Shown here in pieces: positions 6,754-13,033 of a DNA stretch of 33,266 nt (positions are counted from its first letter, which is position 1; each line of letters begins with the position of its first letter). Below the pieces are notes generated by a model that was not told the origin of the DNA, did no database searches, and saw only the letters and a program-made list of their open reading frames with translations. The position numbers were made by a program, and so were the translations under genes. The stretch is from NCBI GenBank assembly GCA_021203325.1, contig JAJQBL010000155.1, forward strand, positions 1-33,266, given 5' to 3'. The stretch comes from Clostridiales bacterium. GTDB taxonomy: Bacteria; Bacillota; Clostridia; Oscillospirales; Oscillospiraceae.

Positions 6754-8040
6754 ATGGCAGAACTTGTATACAACGAGCAGGGCCGCCTCCTCTTCACCAA
6801 GGAGATGAAGGAGGAGTACACCATTCTGATGCCCCAGATGCTGCCCATTCACTTCAGCATGTTCCGCAAGCTGCTGGAGCTGGAGGGCTACCATGTGGAC
6901 CAGCTGAACAACGACAGCCGGAACGTGGTGGACGAGGGGCTGAAATACGTCCACAACGACACCTGCTACCCCGCCCTGCTGGTGGTGGGCCAGTTTATGG
7001 ACGCCATCAAAAACGGCGGCTACGACCCCCATAAGGTGGCCCTGTTCATCACCCAGACCGGCGGCGGCTGCCGGGCCTCCAACTACATCCACCTGCTCCG
7101 CAAGGCGCTGAAAAAGGCGGGGATGGACTATATCCCCGTCATCTCCGTCAGCTTCGGGCTGGAGTCCAACCCCGGCTTCTCCCTGACCATTCCGCTGATT
7201 CAGAAGCTGATTTACGGCATGATGTACGGCGACATCATCATGAACGTGGCCAACCAGGTGCGCCCCTACGAGCTGAATCGGGGGGACACCGACAAAATGG
7301 TCACCACCTGGGTGGACCGGCTGGTGGACCGCTTCACCCGGGGCCAGGGCATGAGCCGGAAGGCCATGCGTCAGGGCTTTGACGAGATCATCGCCGACTT
7401 CGCCGCCATCCCGGTGGATTTGAGCCAGGAGAAGATCCGCGTCGGCGTGGTGGGGGAGATCTATGTGAAATTCTCCGCTCTGGGCAACAACCACCTGGAG
7501 GAGTTCCTCCTGTCCGAGGGGACGGAGCCGGTGGTGCCCGGCCTGACCGACTTTATGATCTTCAAAATCTTCAACCGGGTCACTGACTGCAACATCTACG
7601 GCGGCTCCTTCGCCAAGAAGGAGGTCTGCACCTTCTTCATGGGGTACATCGAAAAGTGCCAGCACGACATGATCGACGCTTTGGAGAAGTCCGGCCGCTT
7701 CCGCGCCCCCGGCGACTTCGCCCAGCTGCGGGAGCTGGCCAAGGACTATCTGGGCGAGGGCTGTAAGATGGGGGAGGGCTGGCTGCTCACCGCCGAAATG
7801 CTGGAGCTGATCCACTCCGGCACCAACAACATCGTCTGCACCCAGCCCTTCGGCTGCCTGCCCAACCACATCGTGGGCAAGGGCATGATCCGCGCATTGA
7901 AGGACAACTATCCGGAGTCCAACATCGTGGCCATCGACTACGACCCCTCCGCCACCAAAATCAACCAGGAGAACCGCATCAAGCTGATGCTGGCCAACGG
8001 CAAGGCCATGGCCAAGAAGCGGCAGGCCGCCGCCGTCTGA
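6754..8040 (+). CDS. 2-hydroxyacyl-CoA dehydratase-like (HgdB/BcrC-related) partner protein
   Basis: The protein is 428 aa. Conserved cysteines that could hold an iron-sulfur cluster appear in NDTCYPALL (about residue 70), QTGGGCRASNYIHL (about 110) and CTQPFGCLPNHIVGKG (about 355 onward). The region VGVVGEIYVKF is the typical second Rossmann-like segment of this family. It lies 70 bp downstream of the activase, with AAGGAAAGG before the ATG, and ends at a strong terminator, so the two form a two-gene operon. Together they resemble the widespread pair in which an activase domain protein donates an electron to a dehydratase-like subunit. No CoA-transferase or electron-transfer flavoprotein gene is nearby, so the pathway is not identifiable here. 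Confidence 0.8.
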   Translation: MAELVYNEQGRLLFTKEMKEEYTILMPQMLPIHFSMFRKLLELEGYHVDQLNNDSRNVVDEGLKYVHNDTCYPALLVVGQFMDAIKNGGYDPHKVALFITQTGGGCRASNYIHLLRKALKKAGMDYIPVISVSFGLESNPGFSLTIPLIQKLIYGMMYGDIIMNVANQVRPYELNRGDTDKMVTTWVDRLVDRFTRGQGMSRKAMRQGFDEIIADFAAIPVDLSQEKIRVGVVGEIYVKFSALGNNHLEEFLLSEGTEPVVPGLTDFMIFKIFNRVTDCNIYGGSFAKKEVCTFFMGYIEKCQHDMIDALEKSGRFRAPGDFAQLRELAKDYLGEGCKMGEGWLLTAEMLELIHSGTNNIVCTQPFGCLPNHIVGKGMIRALKDNYPESNIVAIDYDPSATKINQENRIKLMLANGKAMAKKRQAAAV

Positions 8041-8058
8041 GTTGTCATTTATCGTCCG

Positions 8059-8091
8059 AACCGGCGCCCCGCTGTGCGGGGCGCCGGTTTT
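8059..8091 (+). terminator. Terminator of the activase operon
   Basis: A perfect 14-bp stem (AACCGGCGCCCCGC with GCGGGGCGCCGGTT) with a TGT loop, followed by further Ts, lies 18 nt past the stop codon. Confidence 0.92.
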
Positions 8092-8171
8092 GCAAGTTCA
8101 ACGGTACAATCTTGCATTTTGAGGGCAGAGCAAGCCCCGCCCTCTCCCGTCTGGGCTGATACCGGTTCCCC

Positions 8172-8208
8172 AAAAAAACGCCTGCCACCCGGCCGGGTGA
8201 CAGGCGTT
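8172..8208 (-). terminator. Terminator of the four-gene small-protein operon
   Basis: On the minus strand the hairpin AACGCCTG-x-CACCC with GGGTG-x-CAGGCGTT (loop GGCC) is followed by a run of Ts (8178-8172). It lies about 95 bp beyond the stop of the last small gene, closing a self-contained unit. Confidence 0.9.
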
Positions 8209-8303
8209 GTATGTTGTGTCAGATCATCCGCCCCAACCGGGCCGTCCAGACGGGGACGGAGGCGGGGTTGCCCTGCGCTTCCGCGCTGTAGGGCAGGGCC
8301 GGA

Positions 8304-8429
8304 TCAATACCGGTGATAGTTGCGCTCGTTGCGGTAGGCCAGGGCATCAAAGGCGTCCTGATGCCGGCCGGCAAATTCGGTGAAGCGCTCAGCAAGGGTC
8401 TTTTTCTGCTTGGTTTCCATCGTTTTCAT
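8304..8429 (-). CDS. Small protein A, 41 aa, uncharacterised family (4th gene of operon)
   Basis: The frame starts MKTMETKQKKTLAERF, continues TEFAGRHQDAFDALAY and ends RNERNYHRY. AAGGAG lies 9 nt before the ATG, the same spacer as in the three upstream paralogues. Shared features are a Lys/Gln-rich N-terminus, a central RF motif, a His-containing helix, a DAL/DAY segment and an aromatic, basic C-terminus. There is no Cys, no signal peptide and no membrane segment. It is the last gene before the terminator. I do not recognise the family. A second in-frame ATG at 8420 lacks spacing. Confidence 0.7.
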   Translation of the reverse strand: MKTMETKQKKTLAERFTEFAGRHQDAFDALAYRNERNYHRY

Positions 8430-8459
8430 GTTCGTTCACTCCTTACAAATAGGGACGGT

Positions 8460-8576
8460 TCAGCGGATGCTGCGGCTGTAGGCGTCAAACGCCCGGCCGA
8501 TTTCGGGGTGCTTCTCCAGATAGTCGCAAAAACGCTCCATCAGGTTCTTCTTTTCGTTATATTCACGGTTTTTCAT
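8460..8576 (-). CDS. Small protein B, 38 aa, uncharacterised family (3rd gene)
   Basis: It begins MKNREYNEKKNLMERF, has the helix DYLEKHPEIGRAFDAY and ends SRSIR. AGGAG sits 9 nt before the second of two adjacent ATGs; starting at the first (8579) adds one Met. The stretch from ribosome binding site to codon 4-5 is nearly the same as in gene C (AAGGAGTAAAT, then ATGAAAAACCGTGAA), which indicates recent duplication followed by divergence of the rest. It closely resembles protein D (xYLEKHPEIG against xYMEKHLPEIG). Function unknown. Confidence 0.7.
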   Translation of the reverse strand: MKNREYNEKKNLMERFCDYLEKHPEIGRAFDAYSRSIR

Positions 8577-8630
8577 CATTATTTACTCCTTTTATGAGAT
8601 GGGTTTGGTTTGGGTTGGGAACGCCGCCGC

Positions 8631-8747
8631 TCAGTGCTGGCAGTAGTTCCACTCGTCAAAGTAGCGCAGAGCCTCGAAAAAGTTGGGATGGCGCTCTACA
8701 AAGCTGCCCTTCTTCTGGGCGGTCTGCTTCTGTTCACGGTTTTTCAT
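8631..8747 (-). CDS. Small protein C, 38 aa, uncharacterised family (2nd gene)
   Basis: It begins MKNREQKQTAQKKGSF, then VERHPNFFEALRYF, and ends DEWNYCQH. AAGGAG lies 9 nt before the ATG. Compared with B it keeps the first four or five codons and the xRHP...A..Y pattern but has lost the RF-x-x-[FY] block. It is highly charged with an aromatic C-terminus and one Cys near the end. It lies 54 bp upstream of B. Function unknown. Confidence 0.7.
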   Translation of the reverse strand: MKNREQKQTAQKKGSFVERHPNFFEALRYFDEWNYCQH

Positions 8748-8926
8748 CACAATTTACTCCTTATATGATGCTGTCTGTCGGGTTCCTCCGCGGGGGGCGG
8801 CTGCTCCTGGCCTCAAGCCGTCTATAGGGTACCGACGGCTCCGGCTGATACGGTGCTGCGCCGGGCGCATCCCCGCTGCACGGTGCTCGATGACGAAGCG
8901 CTGTAGTTCTATCTGCTGCGGCGGGT

Positions 8927-9055
8927 TCAATACCTCGGAAAGGTCCGCCAGTTATAGAGGGCAAGCGCATCACCGATTTCCGGCAAATGCTTCTCCATGT
9001 AGCTGGAAAAGCGGCCTGCAAAGCCATGCTTCTGCTTCTTGTCACGAATCTCCAT
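8927..9055 (-). CDS. Small protein D, 42 aa, uncharacterised family (1st gene)
   Basis: It begins MEIRDKKQKHGFAGRF, continues SSYMEKHLPEIGDALALY and ends NWRTFPRY. AAAGGAG lies 9 nt before the second of two consecutive ATGs; the first ATG at 9058 would add one residue. This is the promoter-proximal gene, about 85 nt downstream of the -10. The C-terminal RY matches the RY of protein A. A 179-bp gap to gene C holds no convincing fifth gene. Function unknown; soluble, basic, helix-forming peptide by composition. Confidence 0.7.
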   Translation of the reverse strand: MEIRDKKQKHGFAGRFSSYMEKHLPEIGDALALYNWRTFPRY

Positions 9056-9141
9056 CATGCGTCACTCCTTTAAGTTCCGATTCGGCCATCTGCGACTGCG
9101 CTGTGGCCGTTGGGTTTTTGTTACCGTGTACCCTTACGGTG

Positions 9142-9214
9142 ATTATAGTATAGCACGGCCCCCCGCCTGGGAAAAGGTACCTGATTATCCTCTTTTAGGT
9201 CGATATTGACTTTT
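9142..9214 (-). promoter_or_regulatory. Promoter and conserved operator of the four-gene small-protein operon
   Basis: On the minus strand a -10 TATACT (9152-9147; TATAAT at 9147-9142 overlaps it) has a weak -35 TTTTCC (9175-9170) at 17 bp. Upstream, 9214-9184 matches the block before small gene E at 26 of 31 positions by eye. The core is GTCAATATCGAC, then GACC, AGG and TAAT. The weak -35 together with a conserved site just upstream suggests activator dependence. Confidence 0.7.
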
Positions 9215-9351
9215 TTGCATGAGTCATACATAGATTATTCATTTTTGCCGCCGCAAAGACGGCCCATGGCTGCACGTTTTCGCCGTTGATGTGCGTGAAA
9301 ACACGTTCTCCTGTTCCGGCGGCGTCCTGCCCCCTGTGCCGGCAAACGGAA

Positions 9352-9382
9352 AACCAGGACCGCCCAAAGGGCGATCCTGGTT
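9352..9382 (-). terminator. Hairpin, probable terminator downstream of small gene E
   Basis: 14-bp arms (one mismatch) AACCAGGATCGCCC and GGGCGGTCCTGGTT around a TTT loop are followed on the minus strand by TTTTCCGTTTG. It lies about 250 nt past the stop of gene E. The intervening 9383-9634 holds a purine-rich tract (9388-9420), smaller hairpins and no convincing gene. Confidence 0.55.
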
Positions 9383-9634
9383 CCCGAAGAAAAAGAAGAA
9401 GAAAAAAGGGGAAAACGCAAATCTATATGGAAACGGGCGGCGGATAAGGGGCATCCCCGCCCCGGTTGGCCCTCTCCCGACGGAGCCGCCCTCAGGCGGC
9501 CCCGCCTTTGAAAAAGAGGAAAAAAATGAAGAACGCAAGGTTAACGGGCCAGCCCGGCCCATCTGGGCTGGTCGCTGCGCTGTCCTGCCCGCCGCACCCG
9601 GAGGGGGCTGACGGAGGCAGAAAGGATGCGATAC

Positions 9635-9760
9635 TCAGCGCACATAACGGTAATCGTCGGTGCGGGGGGTCGCGTCGCAGTAGACATCGTCCATCAGACG
9701 GTCAGTCAAAGCTACTTTCTTGCCAAAGAGAGGCAGCTTCTGGTTGTGATTCTTTTTCAT
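9635..9760 (-). CDS. Small protein E, 41 aa, solitary divergent member of the family
   Basis: It begins MKKNHNQKLPLFGKKVALTDRL, continues MDDVYCDATPRTDD and ends YRYVR. AAAGGAG lies 11 nt upstream of the ATG; an ATG at 9769 is only 2 nt from the ribosome binding site and is less likely. It shares the Lys/Gln-rich start, the size and the aromatic-basic tail with proteins A-D but little direct sequence. Its placement in the family rests mainly on the shared 31-bp regulatory block and promoter geometry. It stands between the four-gene operon and the AraC-type gene. Function unknown. Confidence 0.65.
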   Translation of the reverse strand: MKKNHNQKLPLFGKKVALTDRLMDDVYCDATPRTDDYRYVR

Positions 9761-9932
9761 AATACTCATAACTCCTTTATCCTGAATTCTGTTGGCGCGC
9801 TGCCTGAGCGGGAGCAGGTGCGTCTCCACACTGCTGCCCCTGCCCACCGGAACCCCGGCTGGCACCGCGCACGTTAGCAGTTGCCGTCCGGAACCTTTTT
9901 CCTTGTCTCATCCGGTTCCTTTCAGCATCCTA

Positions 9933-10001
9933 ATGATACCACGGCCGTTCCTTTCTGCCAAGGCAGGTTATTAGCCTTTTTATGGTCAATATTGACTTTT
10001 G
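9933..10001 (-). promoter_or_regulatory. Promoter and conserved operator of small gene E
   Basis: On the minus strand TTGGCA (9961-9956), 17 bp and TATCAT (9938-9933) form the promoter. The block 10001-9971 contains the perfect palindrome GTCAATATTGAC (9997-9986). It ends 9 bp upstream of the -35, the same relation to the -10 (within 1 bp) as in the four-gene operon. The leader to the ATG is about 165 nt. Confidence 0.7.
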
Positions 10002-10100
10002 AAAAGAAACGGGTGAATTTTCGCGTTTTTCTGAGCGATTTTCTATAAGATTTCAGAAAGCAGGCTGACGCTGCCCCGTTCAGGCTGCCCGTCCCAGCAT

Positions 10101-10143
10101 CAACTGTCGGTCAGTTGACATTTTCTGTCAGCTATGGTAGTAT
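10101..10143 (+). promoter_or_regulatory. Promoter of AraC-type regulator 1 with inverted repeat over the -35
   Basis: TTGACA (10115-10120), 17 bp and TAGTAT (10138-10143) form the promoter. CAACTG (10101-10106) and CAGTTG (10112-10117) form an inverted repeat that overlaps the -35, suggesting negative control, perhaps by the product itself. Confidence 0.75.
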
Positions 10144-10168
10144 CTTTTTAGGAAAGGAGGCTGCCCTG

Positions 10169-11020
10169 ATGGATCACTACTTCCACGAAAACCTGAAGGA
10201 AGCGGGGGAAAACGGTTTTAAGATCGATTTTTTGGAAGGAACCCCGTTCTATTATCCCGCACACTGGCACTACGCGCTGGAGCTTCTGTTCTGCACGAAA
10301 GGATTTATTTTCGTGAAGGTGGGGGACGGAGAGTCCATGACGGCCCACACCCAGCAGACGTTCCTGCTGAACACCATGACCATCCACGAATCCTGGAGCC
10401 ATGAGGCGTACGAGGGCTTCTGCGTCCACCTCTTCCCGGACGACATGAAGCGGTACGTCTCCACCTTTGACAAACTGCGCTTTTCCCTTTCCTTTTCCTC
10501 CAACGATTTGGAGCGGGCCAAGGCCATGAGCCGCATCAACGCCAACATGATGCAGATCGCCCTGCTGCACAAGGAGCAGCCGGAGGGTTATCTGCTGGAG
10601 TGCGCCGCCCTGGTCTACAGCACCACACAGGTTCTGGTGCAGCACTTCTCCCACCCCCTGGTGGAGGAGGAGGTCAAGACCGCCCAGACCGGCATCGCCC
10701 GGCTGAAGCCCCTGCTGGATTACATCGACCTCCATCACGCGGAGGAGCTGACCCTGGACGGGGCGGCGGACTATATGGGGGTCACCAAGGAGTACTTCTG
10801 TCGGCTGTTCAAGAAGAACATGGGGGTCTCTCTGACCCGGTATGTGAACAGCGTCCGCATCGCCCACATCTGCGAGGAGATGAAATATTCTGACCTGAAC
10901 ATCTCCGAGCTGGCGGAAAAGCATGGCTTCGCCAACATCAAGCTGATGAACCAGATGTTCCGGGAGCTCTACGGCTGCACGCCCTCCCAGAAGCGGAAGG
11001 AACTGACCTCCTCCAAGTAA
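10169..11020 (+). CDS. AraC-family transcriptional regulator with cupin N-terminus
   Basis: The protein is 283 aa. The N-terminal AraC-type cupin (PAHWHYALELLF, residues about 31-42) is the usual ligand-sensing part. The C-terminal domain has two helix-turn-helix motifs (LDYIDLHHAEELTLDGAADYMGVTKEYFCRLFKK and ISELAEKHGFANIKLMNQMFRELYGCTPSQKR segments). The longer frame from a TTG at 10115 is rejected because that TTG is the promoter -35; the ATG at 10169 has GGAAAGGAGG 8 nt upstream. It is divergent from small gene E and is the nearest regulator to the paired 31-bp operator blocks, so it is the leading candidate activator. The ligand is unknown. Confidence 0.88.
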   Translation: MDHYFHENLKEAGENGFKIDFLEGTPFYYPAHWHYALELLFCTKGFIFVKVGDGESMTAHTQQTFLLNTMTIHESWSHEAYEGFCVHLFPDDMKRYVSTFDKLRFSLSFSSNDLERAKAMSRINANMMQIALLHKEQPEGYLLECAALVYSTTQVLVQHFSHPLVEEEVKTAQTGIARLKPLLDYIDLHHAEELTLDGAADYMGVTKEYFCRLFKKNMGVSLTRYVNSVRIAHICEEMKYSDLNISELAEKHGFANIKLMNQMFRELYGCTPSQKRKELTSSK

Positions 11021-11036
11021 AGCCGGACACAACAAA

Positions 11037-11064
11037 GCCCGCCCCGGTTTTTGCCGGGGCGGGC
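11037..11064 (+). terminator. Hairpin after AraC-type regulator 1
   Basis: An 11-bp perfect stem GCCCGCCCCGG / CCGGGGCGGGC with a TTTTTG loop lies 16 nt past the stop. There is no T-tract on the plus strand and a short TTTGTTG on the minus. The next 210 bp (11065-11275) hold no supported gene. Confidence 0.6.
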
Positions 11065-11275
11065 ATAACACGCAGATGCGTGGAATCGTTGGTCTGCCAC
11101 CAGCTCCGGGCATTGCCGGAATGGTGGGCAGTAAGTGCGGGTCGCGGGCCAGCTCTTGGAGCAGGCGCTGCAGTTCCTCTGTGTATCCTTATGGTACCAC
11201 AGGGCGGGAGGCGAATGTTGAAGAATCTGCAACCGGAGTGTGAAGAAATTTTAAACTGTTTTGCGAAATGATTTT

Positions 11276-11306
11276 AAAAGCCCGCTTCCGGTTCGGCAGA
11301 AAGCGG
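11276..11306 (-). terminator. Probable terminator of the GH13 gene
   Basis: On the minus strand CCGCTT and AAGCGG arms around a 13-nt loop are followed by GCTTTTAAAA, about 25 nt beyond the GH13 stop codon. Confidence 0.55.
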
Positions 11307-11329
11307 AATGCCTGCCCCGGCCAAACCGG

Positions 11330-12880
11330 TCACCGCAACACCAGGAAGGATTGCGGCTCCAGCCGGATCGTGCCATCCTCCGCCGCACCCCCGCCGATGG
11401 AAAAGAGGATTTGCCGCGTCCCTCCGTCCACCGACGCCTCCACGGCCTCCGCTGAGGGATTCAGCGCCAGCAGCAGCGCACCTCTGCGGTACAGGAACAG
11501 CTGCTGCCCCTGCCGGGCATTCACCACCTCAAAGTCTGCGTCCGCCTGTAGATCCGTCTCCCTGTGCCGGAGGGCCAGCAGCGCCCGGACGGTGTGGAGC
11601 AGGGAATCCGGGTCGGCCTCCTGCGCTGCGACGCTGGGGGCGGCGGCAGAGGTATCCACCGGAAGGTACAGCGCGTCTGCCGGGGCGGTGGAGAACCCGG
11701 CATTCCGCCCGTTCGTCCACTGCATGGGCGTGCGGGAACCGGTGCGGAAATAGCCTCCCTCTTTTGTGGGGAGGGTTTGGTACCGCATCCCGATTTCGTC
11801 GCCGTAGTACAGGAACGGCGCACCCGGCATAGTGAAGAGGAATGCGTAGGCCAGCTTTAGCTCCTGCTGGGTCAGGTTGTACCTGGGACGCACTGTGTCA
11901 TGGTTGCAGGTGATGAGGCAGTAATAGCCGTCTTCCCTGGTCGCCAGGTAATTGGGCAGATACTCTGCCAGGAAGCGGGTCATGTCCCCGTGGCCGTCCT
12001 GTTTGAAAAAGGTATGATCTTCATTTCGGGGATTCTCCACCCTGCCGTAATCCCGCATGAGGGCGTTATACCCGTTGCCTGGCGCATCCAGGTAGAAATC
12101 CATGTGGAACCCCGCCTTCAATGACCGCACCGGGTCGCCCCATTCGGCGAGGATGGCGGCTTCCGGGTACTCCTTGTCCAGCATTGCCCGCACGTTTCGC
12201 CAGATTGCGCAGGTACCGTTTTTTTCCGCGTCGTCGTTCTTCACAAGTGACATGGCCATGTCCACCCGAAAACCGTCGCACCCGTGATCCAGCCAGAAAC
12301 GCATGACGTCTTTCATAGCCTCCCGGGTGGCGATGCAGGACGGGTGGTCTGTGGGGAGTTGCCAGTCCTCTTCACAGCGGAGGAAGCCGTAGTTCAGCGC
12401 GGGTTGGCACTTGAAGAAGTTCAGCAGATAGGTGCCGTTCCGCTCACACTCCCCGCCGATGTAGGGATACCCGGTTGTCGGCTGAAAGCAGTGATTCGTC
12501 CAGATATAGCGGTCGGAAAATGCGTTCCGCTCCGCTTTCTGGCTCTCCAGGAACCACGGATGCTCTTCGGAGGTATGCCCCGGCACCAGATCCAGAAGCA
12601 CATGAATCCCACGCCTGTGGGCCTCGCCGAAAAGACGGTACAAATCCTGGTTCGTCCCGTATCGGGGGGCAACCTTTTGATAATCCCGCACGTCATATCC
12701 GGCGTCCTTGAACGGGGAGTCGAAGCAGGGGTTGAGCCACAGGGCGTTGCATCCCAGCCCCGCAATGTAATCCAGCTTTTCGGTGATGCCGTTGATGTCC
12801 CCGATCCCGTCTCCGTTGGTGTCATAAAAGGACTGGGGATAGATCTCGTAAAATACAGCGTCTTTTAACCAGTTTGGCAT
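11330..12880 (-). CDS. GH13 alpha-glucosidase / trehalose-synthase-like enzyme
   Basis: The 516-aa cytosolic enzyme has the (beta/alpha)8 barrel motifs in order: YQIYP-like start (VFYEIYPQSFYDTNGDGIGD), LDLVPGHTS (region I), GFRVDMAMS (region II, nucleophile Asp), ILAEWGDP (region III, acid Glu) and ITCNHDTVRPR (region IV, Asp). SRTPMQWTNGRNAGFS is typical of alpha-glucosidases and trehalose synthases acting on short malto- or isomalto-oligosaccharides. A beta-sandwich C-domain follows. There is no signal peptide, so it acts on imported sugars. GGAGGTG lies 7 nt before the ATG. It is divergent from the second AraC-type regulator, which probably controls it. The exact linkage specificity is not readable. 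Confidence 0.9.
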   Translation of the reverse strand: MPNWLKDAVFYEIYPQSFYDTNGDGIGDINGITEKLDYIAGLGCNALWLNPCFDSPFKDAGYDVRDYQKVAPRYGTNQDLYRLFGEAHRRGIHVLLDLVPGHTSEEHPWFLESQKAERNAFSDRYIWTNHCFQPTTGYPYIGGECERNGTYLLNFFKCQPALNYGFLRCEEDWQLPTDHPSCIATREAMKDVMRFWLDHGCDGFRVDMAMSLVKNDDAEKNGTCAIWRNVRAMLDKEYPEAAILAEWGDPVRSLKAGFHMDFYLDAPGNGYNALMRDYGRVENPRNEDHTFFKQDGHGDMTRFLAEYLPNYLATREDGYYCLITCNHDTVRPRYNLTQQELKLAYAFLFTMPGAPFLYYGDEIGMRYQTLPTKEGGYFRTGSRTPMQWTNGRNAGFSTAPADALYLPVDTSAAAPSVAAQEADPDSLLHTVRALLALRHRETDLQADADFEVVNARQGQQLFLYRRGALLLALNPSAEAVEASVDGGTRQILFSIGGGAAEDGTIRLEPQSFLVLR

Positions 12881-12945
12881 AGAGAGCCACCTCCGATTTT
12901 TCTTCTGCCGTCCCCCCTGCGGGGCTGGCGTTTATGATGATACTA

Positions 12946-13004
12946 TACTATAATAGGTGCGGGATTTCTTGCAAAATACTACTCGATCCTAACACGATCC
13001 CAAC
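12946..13004 (-). promoter_or_regulatory. GH13 promoter with tandem direct repeats
   Basis: On the minus strand TTGCAA (12974-12969) and TATAGT (12952-12947) are 16 bp apart. Two direct repeats, plus-strand CGATCCTAAC (12984-12993) and CGATCCCAAC (12995-13004), lie 11 bp apart, one helical turn, starting about 9 bp upstream of the -35. This is the geometry of an AraC-type activator site. Confidence 0.6.
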
Positions 13005-13033
13005 CAAGCGCACAGGCGCGGGAGGCGTTCCTC

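Noticed and set aside
8812-8921. Possible fifth paralogue fragment between genes D and C (LQRFVIEHRAAG)
   Set aside because: It vaguely resembles the RF...H core but has no start codon or RBS, and the frame runs on without the family tail.
9239-9611. Open frames on both strands between small genes D and E
   Set aside because: They cover hairpins and a poly-purine tract, giving Lys- or Phe-runs, with no RBS or homology.
8304-9760. Lanthipeptide or other RiPP precursor cluster
   Set aside because: Cysteine is absent or scarce, no leader/core boundary is visible and no modification or export enzymes are nearby.
10115-10168. Upstream TTG start for the AraC-type regulator
   Set aside because: That TTG is the -35 hexamer of its promoter; a proper RBS precedes the ATG at 10169.
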